Part shown: positions 7,350 to 15,358 of the stretch, piece after piece | Numbering within the stretch: the first letter of the stretch is position 1 | Layout of the letters: each line of letters begins with the position of its first letter | From: Nonomuraea solani | Lineage (GTDB): Bacteria > Actinomycetota > Actinomycetes > Streptosporangiales > Streptosporangiaceae | Length of the DNA stretch: 64,000 nucleotides | Assembly: GCF_900108335.1 (NCBI RefSeq) | Contig: NZ_FNVT01000012.1 | Coordinates: 1-64,000 of the forward strand | Direction of reading: 5' to 3' | The notes under the pieces: generated by a model | The model's input: only the letters and a program-made list of their open reading frames with translations | What the model was told of the DNA's origin: nothing | Database searches by the model: none | Program-made: the position numbers and the translations under genes

Positions 7350-7994
7350 TCAGATTCCCATGGCCGCCATGCGCTTGTTGTGCGCCTCCGTCAGTTTCGC
7401 AAAAAGTCGTGAAATATCAGTCTGGCCCTCGCCGAGCGACTCCATCAGCAGCAACGCCAGCTCAGGCCGCGCCGAGGCCACCTGCTGCCCCTGGCTGAGC
7501 GCCTCCCCGACCAGCCGCCGCGCCCACAGCGCCAGCCGCCCGCTCGCCGCCGGCTCCGCCTCGATCCCGGCCCTGACCCGCTCGACCGCGAACTCCGACC
7601 GCCCTCCGTCCACCAGGACCTCGTCGACCAGCCCGGTGATCGAGGGATCGAGGTGCCTGGCCGCCTCGCGGTAGAAGTCGAGAGCGATCCCGTCCCCCAC
7701 GTACGTCTTGACGAGCGCCTGCAGCCAGTCGGCCGGCCTGGTCTGGGCGTGCCAGGCGTCCAGCGCGCCCACGAACGGTGACATCGACGCGTCGGGATCG
7801 GCCCCGAGCTCGGACAGCCGGTCGCGCAGAAGACGGAAGTGGGCGTATTCGGTCACGGCCAGCTCGCTCAGCGCCGCCCGGTCGGCCAGGGAGGGCGCCA
7901 GCGTGGCCGCGTCCTCGGTCATCCGCGCGTACGCGCTGAGCTCCGCATAGGCCAGCACACCGAGCAGATCGACGACTCCAGGAGACTCCTTCAT
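7350..7994 (-). CDS. Ferritin-like-fold protein (MiaE-related superfamily)
   Basis: A 214-residue all-helical protein. The pattern ELSAYARMTEDA, then AVTEYAHFRLLRDRL, then DFYREAARHLD with further acidic helices, fits the ferritin-like di-iron superfamily that includes tRNA hydroxylase MiaE. EYAHF supplies an E-x2-H pair typical of a di-iron site. It is divergent from the DEAD-box helicase gene. The same neighbour pair occurs in other actinobacteria (Rv3210c/Rv3211 in M. tuberculosis, from memory), which suggests a link to RNA metabolism. The reaction is unknown. Confidence 0.82.
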   Translation of the reverse strand: MKESPGVVDLLGVLAYAELSAYARMTEDAATLAPSLADRAALSELAVTEYAHFRLLRDRLSELGADPDASMSPFVGALDAWHAQTRPADWLQALVKTYVGDGIALDFYREAARHLDPSITGLVDEVLVDGGRSEFAVERVRAGIEAEPAASGRLALWARRLVGEALSQGQQVASARPELALLLMESLGEGQTDISRLFAKLTEAHNKRMAAMGI

Positions 7995-8099
7995 GAAAGG
8001 CAGCGTACTTCGGCGAATCTACGGGAACATACGCAAGCTCGGTCAGCGTTGTGGTATCGAGTACACTGCTCTGTGAAAGTGCGACCGCACTGTGTTAAT

Positions 8100-8133
8100 T
8101 CGGGGGAATCCCCCGATTACCCCCCGATTCCCC
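8100..8133 (+). promoter_or_regulatory. Leader with two mutually exclusive hairpins before the helicase gene
   Basis: TCGGGGG-AAT-CCCCCGA (8100-8116) forms a 7-bp hairpin. The same left arm (GGGGAATC, 8103-8110) can instead pair perfectly with GATTCCCC (8126-8133). The two structures exclude each other, as in attenuators and thermosensors. A near-palindromic GTGCGACCGCAC lies just upstream at about 8079-8090. The element is 120-150 nt before the likely helicase start. Confidence 0.5.
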
Positions 8134-8253
8134 GGGTGCGCGGTCGCGATGACGCGAGAGGGCTGGCTCTACCGCGAGGACCCACATACGAGGGCGTTTA
8201 CCGCCCGTCGGTCCCGGCAGGCCCGCCTTCATTTGAGACTGAGGCAGGCCACG

Positions 8254-10245
8254 CTGACGACTTTCCGAGACCTCGGAGTCACACCAGAGATCGCCGATGC
8301 CCTCGAGACCGAGGGCATCGTCACACCGTTCCCCATCCAGGAGATGGCGCTCCCGCTCGCCCTGAGCGGCCAGGACCTCATCGGCCAGGCGCGCACCGGC
8401 ACGGGAAAGACCCTAGCGTTCGGCATCGCCATGCTGCAGAGCATCGGCAAGCCGCGCAAGAACCGCAAGAAGCCCCGCGGGCTGGTCGTCGTACCGACCC
8501 GTGAGCTGGCCACACAGGTCAGCGAAGACCTCGTGACCGCCGCCGGCAAGCTCGGATCCCGAGTCTTGACCGTCTACGGCGGCCGGGCCTACGAGCCGCA
8601 GATCGAGGCGCTCAAGGCCGGGGTCGACGTCATCGTCGGCACCCCGGGCCGTCTGCTCGACCTGGTCAAGCAGAAGCACCTCGACCTGAGCCAGGTCACC
8701 ACCCTCGTGCTCGACGAGGCCGACCGGATGCTCGACCTGGGCTTCCTGCCCGACATCGAGCGGATCTTCAAACTGATCCCCGAGCAGCGTCAGACGATGC
8801 TGTTCTCGGCGACCATGCCCGGCGAGATCGTCGGGTTGTCGCGGAAATACCTCAACCGTCCGACGCACGTACGCGCCGAGCACGAGAGCGGCGAGGGCGA
8901 GACCACCCCGCAGGTGCGTCAGCTCGTGTGGCGTGCCCACCGGATGGACAAGATCGAGATCGTCGGCCGGCTGCTGCAGGCCGACGGTCGCGGGCTCACC
9001 ATGGTCTTCTGTGAGACCAAGCGGGCCTGCGACATGGTCGCCGAGCAGCTCGACACGCGAGGCTTCGCGGTCGCGGCCGTCCACGGCGACCTTGGGCAGG
9101 GCCAGCGCGAGCAGGCGCTGCGCGCGTTCCGCAACGGCAAGATCGACGTGCTGGTGGCCACCGACGTGGCGGCCCGCGGCATCGACATCGACGACGTCAC
9201 CCACGTGGTCAACTACGACTGCCCCACCGACGACAAGACTTACGTGCACCGCATCGGCCGTACCGGCCGGGCCGGGCGCACGGGCATCTCGGTCACGTTC
9301 GTGGAGTGGGAGGAGCTGACCCGCTGGAAGATGATCAACCAGATGCTCGGGCTCGACTTCGCCGAACCGGAGGAGACCTACTCCACCTCGCCGCACGTCT
9401 ACTCGGAACTGAACATCCCCGAGGGCACCAAGGGCGTCCTGCCGCACGCGAGCCGTTCGCGTGCGGGGCTGTCCGCGGAGCGCATCGAGGACCTCGGGGA
9501 GACCGGCAGGATTCGCGGTCGCGGCGCACGCCGCCGTGACGAACGCGAGGAGCGCGAGGAGCGCCCTGCCCGCACCACACAGCGCCAGCGCCGCCGCACC
9601 CGCGGCGGCAGGGAGCTGGCGGACACCGCACCCGTCGAGACGCCGGAGGTCGAGCTCGTGGATGCCAGGACTGAGGAGACTCCAGCGATCTTCACTACGG
9701 ATGAGATCCAGACGGCGGGCGAGCAGAAGCGCGCCCGCACCCGGCGTGGGGCGGCTTCGTCCGCCATCGAGCAGGCGCTCGCCGAGGCCCCCGAGGCCCC
9801 GGTGAAGAGCACCAGCTCACGCCGGACCGAGGCTCCCCTTGAGGAGACCGAGGAGGCTCCGGTCAAGCGCACCCGTTCGCGCCGGGCCGAGGCTCCCGTC
9901 GCGGAGGCCGAGGAGGCTCCGGTGAAGCGCACGCGCACCCGCCGGGCCCCCGCCGCCGAGCAGGAGGTCGTCGCTCAGCCCGAGCCGGCCGTCCAGCCCG
10001 AGCCGGTCTTCGAGCCGGAGCCCGTCTCCGAGCCGAGCTTCCTGAGCACGCCGCCTCCGCCGGTGCGCCAGGAGCCGGAGCGGATCATCCCGCCGAGCCC
10101 GTTCGCGGTGATCTTCCAGTCACCCGACCTGGCCACGGACGACGACGACATCGCGCCGTCGGCCGCGACCGAGCGCAAGCAGCAGCGCCGCCAGCCCCGT
10201 GGCGGCGGGAGCGGTGGCGGCGGCAACCGCCGCCGCGCCGGCTAG
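8254..10245 (+). CDS. DEAD-box ATP-dependent RNA helicase (RhlE/CsdA-like)
   Basis: A ~663-residue RNA helicase that unwinds RNA duplexes. Helicase motifs in order: Q motif region FRDLGVTPEIADALE then FPIQ, motif I ARTGTGKT (~50), DEAD (~154), SAT (~185), HRIGRTGRAGRTG (~330). The C-terminal ~270 residues are low-complexity: Arg-rich, then three ~20-residue repeats of EEAPVKRTRSRRAEAP type, Pro-Glu repeats and a Gly-rich end; such tails bind RNA in relatives. Start: homologs begin (M)TTFR-LG, which here is a CTG at 8254 with GAGGCAGG 5-9 bases upstream. TTG 8233 and ATG 8149 are in frame but lack a good site. The leader is described separately. Confidence 0.92.
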   Translation: MTTFRDLGVTPEIADALETEGIVTPFPIQEMALPLALSGQDLIGQARTGTGKTLAFGIAMLQSIGKPRKNRKKPRGLVVVPTRELATQVSEDLVTAAGKLGSRVLTVYGGRAYEPQIEALKAGVDVIVGTPGRLLDLVKQKHLDLSQVTTLVLDEADRMLDLGFLPDIERIFKLIPEQRQTMLFSATMPGEIVGLSRKYLNRPTHVRAEHESGEGETTPQVRQLVWRAHRMDKIEIVGRLLQADGRGLTMVFCETKRACDMVAEQLDTRGFAVAAVHGDLGQGQREQALRAFRNGKIDVLVATDVAARGIDIDDVTHVVNYDCPTDDKTYVHRIGRTGRAGRTGISVTFVEWEELTRWKMINQMLGLDFAEPEETYSTSPHVYSELNIPEGTKGVLPHASRSRAGLSAERIEDLGETGRIRGRGARRRDEREEREERPARTTQRQRRRTRGGRELADTAPVETPEVELVDARTEETPAIFTTDEIQTAGEQKRARTRRGAASSAIEQALAEAPEAPVKSTSSRRTEAPLEETEEAPVKRTRSRRAEAPVAEAEEAPVKRTRTRRAPAAEQEVVAQPEPAVQPEPVFEPEPVSEPSFLSTPPPPVRQEPERIIPPSPFAVIFQSPDLATDDDDIAPSAATERKQQRRQPRGGGSGGGGNRRRAG

Positions 10246-10254
10246 AACACAACG

Positions 10255-10285
10255 AAGGCGCGCACCCTGGTCGGGTGCGCGCCTT
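10255..10285 (+). terminator. Terminator after the DEAD-box helicase
   Basis: A perfect 13-bp stem (AAGGCGCGCACCC / GGGTGCGCGCCTT) with a TGGTC loop, nine bases after the stop. Confidence 0.85.
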
Positions 10286-10289
10286 TGGC

Positions 10290-10657
10290 ATGTCCAGGGG
10301 GTGCGGTTTGCGAGAGAGCGACACGGCCCCCCTCCAGCAGCACCGCGAGTGACGTGGAAGCACGTCCCCGGCCGGGCGATCCGGGAGCGGACGAGCCGTG
10401 TCCGCTCCTCACGCGGCCACACGGCGCACCATGCCACCGGCATGCCACCGACGCCCCTTCGAGGCACGCCGGCACCCCAGGCGCCCGCTCAGAGCCTTCT
10501 ACGAGGGTCTGGAGAGCGCCGCGGCGCCCATAGCGCCGAAATTCGGCCCCGGAGACCCGGACCACATGTGCCAGCTCCCAGAAGCGGCCCCGTCGGGCCC
10601 GAAGACCGTCTGGGCGTCGTCCCACGACGTGGCGGGCCGAATCTCGAGATCGCGCAT
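10290..10657 (-). pseudogene. Decayed GNAT-family acetyltransferase
   Basis: No intact frame exists, but three minus-strand frames in order give a GNAT protein. The first is MRDLEIRPATSWDDAQTVFG to WHMW (ATG 10657, GGAG ten bases upstream). It shifts to SGAEFRRYGRRGALQTLVEG then APGVPACLEG. It shifts again to PVAWCAVWPREERTRLVRSR. These match the usual IRPAT-WDD, RALVE-APG-LAY and P-V-GWCAVAPRE segments of this family. The second shift coincides with an imperfect 11-base duplication (CGGTGGCATG, C, CGGTGGCATG). The first frame ends at a TAG after about 52 codons. The acetyl-CoA-binding C-terminus is largely lost. Confidence 0.72.
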
Positions 10658-10739
10658 ACGTCACAACTCCTCAGAACTCGCACCAGCGTAACGGCCATGC
10701 CGGTGTCGAGGCGCTGACCTCTGGGTATTGTTGCCCCAC

Positions 10740-11630
10740 GTGAGTACGCCGCGTTTCCTCGACCTGCCTCCTGGCGTCACACCACAGAAGATCGAAACGC
10801 CACAGGGCACGTTCGCGGTCCTGGAGGCCCTGCCGGTCAGTGGTGTGGTGGAGCGCTGGCCCGCGCTCCTGACCCCCGGCCTGACGGGGAGCAAGGAGGA
10901 CTTCATCGCGGTCCTCATGACCCTGGCCCAGTCGGGCCGCCGCGTGGTGGCCATCGACCTGCGCGGGCAATACGAGACGCCGGGCCCCGACGACCCCGGC
11001 GCCTACACCTGCGCCGCCCTGGGCGCCGACGTCGACCTGCTGGCCCAGGGCATCGGCGAGGGCGATCCGGTCCACCTGGTGGGCCACTCGTTCGGCGGGC
11101 TGGTGGCCAGGGAGGCGGTCATCGACGGGCGCACGAGGTTCGCCTCGTTCACGCTGATGGGCTCGGGCCCCGGGGCCATCGAGGGCCGGCGCGCCCGCAA
11201 CGGCAGGAAGATCATGGAGGAGATCCCCGCGCTGGGTCTCGAACACGTGTGGCACAGCAGGTTCGAGCCCGAGGCGCTGGCCGGCGACGTGTCCGACGAG
11301 ATCCTCGCGTTCCTGCACAAGCGCCTGCTCACCAACTCACCGACCGGCCTGTCCTGCATGGCCGAGCAGGTGCTCACCATGCACGACCGCACCGACGAGC
11401 TGCGCCAGATCGAGGTGCCGACGCTGGTCCTGTACGGCGAGCACGACGACGGCTGGCCGCCCGAGGCGCAGTCGGAGATGGCGGCCAGGCTCGGCGCCGA
11501 GTGCGTCGTCGTGCCGGGCGCCGCCCACTCCCCCGCCGTCGAGGCCCCGGAGACCACCGCGGCGGCCCTCGTCAGGTTCTGGAACGCGGCCGAAACGCAT
11601 TACTTGGACACTCGGTCCAATACCATGTAA
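10740..11630 (+). CDS. Alpha/beta-hydrolase
   Basis: A 296-residue cytoplasmic alpha/beta-hydrolase. The nucleophile elbow is GHSFGG (S~117), the acid is probably in LYGEHDDGWPP, and the histidine is in PGAAHSPAVEAP near residue 263. A lid-like helical section lies between. The GTG at 10740 begins STPRFLDLPPG; the TTG four codons earlier is less likely. The substrate cannot be told. A TetR-type inverted repeat lies within its last codons, just upstream of the DUF2236 gene. Confidence 0.85.
   Translation: MSTPRFLDLPPGVTPQKIETPQGTFAVLEALPVSGVVERWPALLTPGLTGSKEDFIAVLMTLAQSGRRVVAIDLRGQYETPGPDDPGAYTCAALGADVDLLAQGIGEGDPVHLVGHSFGGLVAREAVIDGRTRFASFTLMGSGPGAIEGRRARNGRKIMEEIPALGLEHVWHSRFEPEALAGDVSDEILAFLHKRLLTNSPTGLSCMAEQVLTMHDRTDELRQIEVPTLVLYGEHDDGWPPEAQSEMAARLGAECVVVPGAAHSPAVEAPETTAAALVRFWNAAETHYLDTRSNTM
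11604..11620. promoter_or_regulatory. TetR-operator-like inverted repeat
   Basis: TTGGAC-ACTCG-GTCCAA is a perfect 6-bp dyad with a 5-base spacer, 24 bases upstream of the DUF2236 start codon and inside the 3' end of the preceding hydrolase gene. Its form (TTGGAC with GTCCAA) is typical of TetR-family operators in actinobacteria. No TetR gene is adjacent; the nearest in the window is at 6024-6644. Confidence 0.5.
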
Positions 11631-11643
11631 TCATCTACTTACT

Positions 11644-12549
11644 ATGACGGGCATCGAAGACATCGTCGTCCAGCCGCCGCAGAGCGCGACCTGGCAGGTG
11701 CACCTCGACCGGTCGATGTGGGTGGGCGGCGTGCGCGGCCTCATGCTGCAGGCGCTGCACCCGCTGGCCATGCGCGGCGTCTGGCAGAACTCCAACTTCC
11801 AGGACGACCCGTTCGGGCGGCTGCGCCGTACCGCGGACTTCGTGGGGCGGGTGACGTTCGGCAGCCCCGAGGAGGCCGACGAGATCGGCCGGCGGGTGCG
11901 CGGCATCCACAAGGCGCTGCGCGTCCACGATCCCGACACCGGGCGGACCCACCGGGTGGACGACCCCGAGCTGCTGCTGTGGGTGCACTGCGCGGAGGTG
12001 TCGTCGTACCTGGAGGTGGCCAGGCGCGGCGGGCTCGGGCTCAGCGAGCGCCAGGCCGACCGCTACCTGCGCGAGCAGCGCAAGAGCGCCACCTACGTCG
12101 GCCTGCACCTCGACGACGTGCCCGGCTCGTGCGCGGAGATGGCCGCCTACTTCAAGCGGGCCCGCCCCGCCCTGCGGGTGACGCCGGAGGCGGCCTCGAC
12201 CGTGCGGTTCCTGCTGTGGCCGCGGCTGCCGCGCGAGCTGCGGCTGCTGTCGCCGGGCAAACCGGCCTACTTCCCGTTCGGCGCGCTGTGCTACTACACG
12301 CTGCCGGGCTGGGCCAGGCGCATGTACGGCGCGCTGCCGGAGGTGCCGGAGCAGGCGGTGACGGCGGCGCTGAAGGCGTTCAGACTGGGCCTCAACTCGC
12401 TGCCCGAGCCGGTGCACGATCGCGCCTTCATGCCGGCCACGAGGCGGATGCTGCACGCCTCCAGGGATCGGCTGGGCGCGCTGGGCTACGACGTACGCAA
12501 GGGGCTCAAGGGCCTGACCGATCCCCGTCGCTGGCCGGCGGCCGCCTGA
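11644..12549 (+). CDS. DUF2236 (MpaB-like) oxygenase-family protein
   Basis: A 301-residue protein of the DUF2236 family, whose characterised relatives include heme oxygenases such as latex-clearing protein and the fungal MpaB. Family features are MLQALHPLAMRGV near residue 37, WHCAEVSSYL-type helix (here WVHCAEVSSYL near 116) and a Tyr-rich PAYFPFGALCYYTLPGWAR near 210. It is probably a cytoplasmic or peripheral oxidoreductase; its substrate is unknown. It may be controlled by the inverted repeat at 11604-11620. Its 3' end overlaps the convergent MFS gene by 44 bp. Confidence 0.87.
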   Translation: MTGIEDIVVQPPQSATWQVHLDRSMWVGGVRGLMLQALHPLAMRGVWQNSNFQDDPFGRLRRTADFVGRVTFGSPEEADEIGRRVRGIHKALRVHDPDTGRTHRVDDPELLLWVHCAEVSSYLEVARRGGLGLSERQADRYLREQRKSATYVGLHLDDVPGSCAEMAAYFKRARPALRVTPEAASTVRFLLWPRLPRELRLLSPGKPAYFPFGALCYYTLPGWARRMYGALPEVPEQAVTAALKAFRLGLNSLPEPVHDRAFMPATRRMLHASRDRLGALGYDVRKGLKGLTDPRRWPAAA

Positions 12550-13687
12550 CCGGCAGGAACACGCCCGCCACCAGCACCACCACGGCCACACCCGTCATCA
12601 GCCGGCCGCCGCCCGCCAGGCCGGTGCCCTCGAAGAGCACGCCGAGCAGGGAGGACGCGGCGCCGGCGCCGACATACCTGGACGCCTGGAAGAACCCCAC
12701 CGCGACCCCGGTGTCGCGCCGGTCGGCGTGCACGAACACCAGCGAGTTGAGCGCGAACTGGCTCAGCGCCGCCGACACCCCCAGCAGCGCCGCGGCCAGC
12801 AGCACCATCCCGACCGACCGCGCCACGAGCATCGCGCAGGAGCCGCCGAGCAGCAGCGCCGCACCCGACATCAGCACCGTACGCATCCCGAACCTGGCCG
12901 CCAGCGCGACCGCGACGGGCGTCATGACGAACCCCAGCCCGGCCATCGGCAGCACGAGCAGCCCCGCGACGTGCGCGGGCACGCCCGCCGAGCGCTGTGC
13001 CCACAGCGGCACCGCGAAGAAGGCCACGTAGAACACCACGTTGACGAGCGCGAAATGACCGCAGGTGGCCAGCAGTCCGGGCCTCAGACGGGGCGGCAGC
13101 GCGTGCCGGGCCCGTTCCACGCGCACCTTGGGCAGCCAGCGCAGCGCCACGGTCAGAGCGACCGCGGCGAGCGGCACGTTGACCAGGAAGATCGCCCGCC
13201 AGCCCCACAACGAGATCAGGAACCCGCCGAGCACGGGACCGGCGGCCGCGCTGGCGGTGAGCACCATCGAGATCGTCGCGATCACGCGCGGCGGCGGCCT
13301 GCCGTCTTCGCCCGGCATCACCGCCTGCACGATCGCCATGCCCGCCGGCATCGTCGCGCAGCTCCCGAACGCCTGCAGCAGCCGCACCCCCACCAGCACC
13401 GGGTACGTCGGCGCGAGCGCGGCCAGCACCCCGGTGACCGCCATCGTCACCAGCCCGGCGCAGAACACCAGGCGCGGCCCGAACCTGTCGGCCAGCGTGC
13501 CCATCACCGGCGGCGCGAGGATCCCGGTCAGGTAGAACCCGGCGGCCAGCCACGTGACCGCCGCGATCCCGACGTCGAACTCGGCCTCGACGTCGGCCAG
13601 CGCGACAGCGATCATGGACGAGTTGAGCGGGTTGAACACCGAGCCCAGCGCCACCGCCGCCGGTAATCGCCCCGCTCCCCTGACCAC
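12506..13687 (-). CDS. MFS drug-efflux-type transporter
   Basis: A ~393-residue inner-membrane exporter of the major facilitator superfamily. The first helix holds NPLNSSMIAVAL. Motif A is GTLADRFGPR after helix 2. RLLQAFGSC in helix 4 and VLGGFLISLWGWRAIFLVNVP in helix 5 are typical of drug/H+ antiporters. About 12 transmembrane helices can be drawn. The GTG at 13687 shares its G with the TAG stop of the upstream nuclease gene (TAGTG), so the two are translationally coupled; this supports that start over upstream ones. Substrate unknown. Confidence 0.88.
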   Translation of the reverse strand: MVRGAGRLPAAVALGSVFNPLNSSMIAVALADVEAEFDVGIAAVTWLAAGFYLTGILAPPVMGTLADRFGPRLVFCAGLVTMAVTGVLAALAPTYPVLVGVRLLQAFGSCATMPAGMAIVQAVMPGEDGRPPPRVIATISMVLTASAAAGPVLGGFLISLWGWRAIFLVNVPLAAVALTVALRWLPKVRVERARHALPPRLRPGLLATCGHFALVNVVFYVAFFAVPLWAQRSAGVPAHVAGLLVLPMAGLGFVMTPVAVALAARFGMRTVLMSGAALLLGGSCAMLVARSVGMVLLAAALLGVSAALSQFALNSLVFVHADRRDTGVAVGFFQASRYVGAGAASSLLGVLFEGTGLAGGGRLMTGVAVVVLVAGVFLPVRRPPASDGDRSGP

Positions 13688-14586
13688 TATTCGGCCAAGC
13701 CGTCCCAAGGTCGCCGCTCGGGCCCCGCCGCCAGGCCCTGGGGACAGTGCCGGCGGAAGTCGCACCAGGAGCAGATGGGCCCCGGGGTGGGCGCGAACAG
13801 CTCGTCGATCTCGGCGGGCACGTCGGGCGGCGGCTCGCCGGAGCCCCTGCGGGTGCCACGCGGCGCCGCCACGAGCTCCTTATAACGATCGTCGGCCGCC
13901 CCCGCCTCCGTGGCGACCTCCTCGGCGCGCCGCAGGTGGCGGGCCAGGGACTCGTCGGTGTGCCGCCACTCGACGATCTCGCCGGTGGGCAGGTGGTGCA
14001 GCTCGACGGTGCGGCACGGGGTGCGCATCACCGTGGAGGCCGCGATGGCGTAGACGGCCAGGGCGAGCGAGGAGCGGGCGTCGTCCTGGGTGAGCGGGCG
14101 GCGGCCGGTCTTGTAGTCGACCACGACCAGCTCGTCGCCGCGCCGGTCGAGCCGGTCGATGCGGCCGGACAGGGCGATCACCTTGGTACGGGTGGCGACC
14201 GTACGCTCGACGCCGACCGGCTCGTCCGACGGATCTAAAGTCGCGACATATCCGGACACGAGGTCGCGGGCACGGGCCAGCCAGCGCTCCGACTGCTCCT
14301 CGTCCTTGAACCCCTCGGTGATCCACCCGTTCGTCACCAGGATGGCGGCGGTCAGCGGTGTCCTGCGCTCATAGGGCTCCCGCCACCAGCCCGCCAGCGC
14401 GTTGTGCACGCTCGCGCCGACGCTGTTGTGCGCCCAGGCGGGCCCCTTGGCCGGCTGCGGCCGGTCCAGATAGCTGAACCGGTAGCGGCGACGGCAGTCG
14501 AGCCAGGCGTTCAACCGCGACGGCGTACCCGAATAGAGCCGCCGCGGCATCCCTTCCAGCGGAAGCTGGCCCTGCACCGCGCTCAC
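13687..14586 (-). CDS. RecB-family PD-(D/E)XK nuclease with Cys cluster
   Basis: A 299-residue stand-alone nuclease. The active-site set is visible: H61 (GASVHNAL), D144 in SGRIDRLD, D157 and K159 in VVVDYKTG. Four cysteines, C31 (WLDCRRRY) and C272, C275, C281 near the end, have the spacing of the iron-sulfur staple of AddB and Cas4 nucleases. It therefore resembles the AddB/Cas4 exonuclease module without a helicase. It starts at GTG 14586, directly after the stop of the beta-lactamase-fold gene, and its stop overlaps the MFS start. A DNA repair role is likely; no CRISPR is present. Confidence 0.88.
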   Translation of the reverse strand: MSAVQGQLPLEGMPRRLYSGTPSRLNAWLDCRRRYRFSYLDRPQPAKGPAWAHNSVGASVHNALAGWWREPYERRTPLTAAILVTNGWITEGFKDEEQSERWLARARDLVSGYVATLDPSDEPVGVERTVATRTKVIALSGRIDRLDRRGDELVVVDYKTGRRPLTQDDARSSLALAVYAIAASTVMRTPCRTVELHHLPTGEIVEWRHTDESLARHLRRAEEVATEAGAADDRYKELVAAPRGTRRGSGEPPPDVPAEIDELFAPTPGPICSWCDFRRHCPQGLAAGPERRPWDGLAE

Positions 14587-15306
14587 CTAGTCGTCGCCGG
14601 GGCTCAGCTTGATCCCGGAAACCTTGGTGCCGTCGGTCAGCGGGCCGCTCTCCTCCTCGTCACCGGTGTCGACGCGGGTCAGCGAACCCGACACCCAGTC
14701 GTCGAAGTGCGGCTCCAGGTCGCCGACCGTGACCTCGTCACCGTGGGCGGCCAGCACCCGCGTGTCGCCGGGCAGCGTGAACAGCCGCCCGCCGATGGAG
14801 GTGAGCTGGTCGGCCAGGGCGGGATATTCGCCGCCCAGCTTGCCGGGACCGTCGGCCAGCAGGGCCTTGCCGGTGAACACGGCCGAGAGCCCCTCGCAGT
14901 AGAGGGACACGCCGCCGGGCGAGACGCCGGGCGTCTCCATGACATCGAGCTGGACGTCGGCGACACCGAAGATGCCGTCGTCCTCCATGTCGATGTCGGG
15001 CCAGGTCTCACGCCAGGTCTCACGCCACAGGGGCTTGTCCTTGGGGTGCAGGGCGACCACGGCCTCGTCTCTGCTGGCCACCTCGATGGCCGCGGAGACG
15101 TGGTCGGGCAGGCCCGCCGTGCAGATGACGGCCAGCACCTCCCGCTCGCCCACCTGCTCCAGGATCTTTTCGGCGTCACGCGCCGGGTCGATGACGATCA
15201 CCTCGTCGTCGTCACCCACGATCCAGGTGTTGTTCTCGACCTTGTGCTCGGTGCCGTCGATGTCGACGACGCCCTCGGTCACCACTCGCTCGATACGCGC
15301 TGTCAC
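14587..15306 (-). CDS. Metallo-beta-lactamase-fold protein lacking most metal ligands
   Basis: A 239-residue protein with the fold's landmarks (VENNTWIVGDDDEVIVIDPARDA; LPGDTRVLAAHGDEVTVGDLE) but a broken active site. The usual T-H-x-H-x-D-H is T-A64-G-L66-P-D68-H69, the H in TPGHSPG is V128, and the D of the SGDTLF strand is K147. Only D68, H69 and H188 remain, so hydrolase activity is doubtful. A tandem WRET-WRET at residues 95-102 comes from a 12-base duplication. The start is the GTG at 15306; GGAGG abuts it closely, so it is not certain. It is in one operon with the nuclease. Confidence 0.82.
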   Translation of the reverse strand: MTARIERVVTEGVVDIDGTEHKVENNTWIVGDDDEVIVIDPARDAEKILEQVGEREVLAVICTAGLPDHVSAAIEVASRDEAVVALHPKDKPLWRETWRETWPDIDMEDDGIFGVADVQLDVMETPGVSPGGVSLYCEGLSAVFTGKALLADGPGKLGGEYPALADQLTSIGGRLFTLPGDTRVLAAHGDEVTVGDLEPHFDDWVSGSLTRVDTGDEEESGPLTDGTKVSGIKLSPGDD

Positions 15307-15358
15307 GCCTCCGAACTCTAGCCCGTCTGCATGAGAGCGCGAATCGCGTTCGCGCGTC

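Noticed and set aside
8079..8133. 6C RNA motif upstream of the DEAD-box helicase
   Set aside because: C-runs are present, but they lie in stems or linkers rather than in two hairpin loops of six or more C.
13687..14586. Cas4 of a CRISPR system
   Set aside because: The motif set fits AddB/Cas4-type nucleases in general, but no other cas gene or repeat array is in the window.
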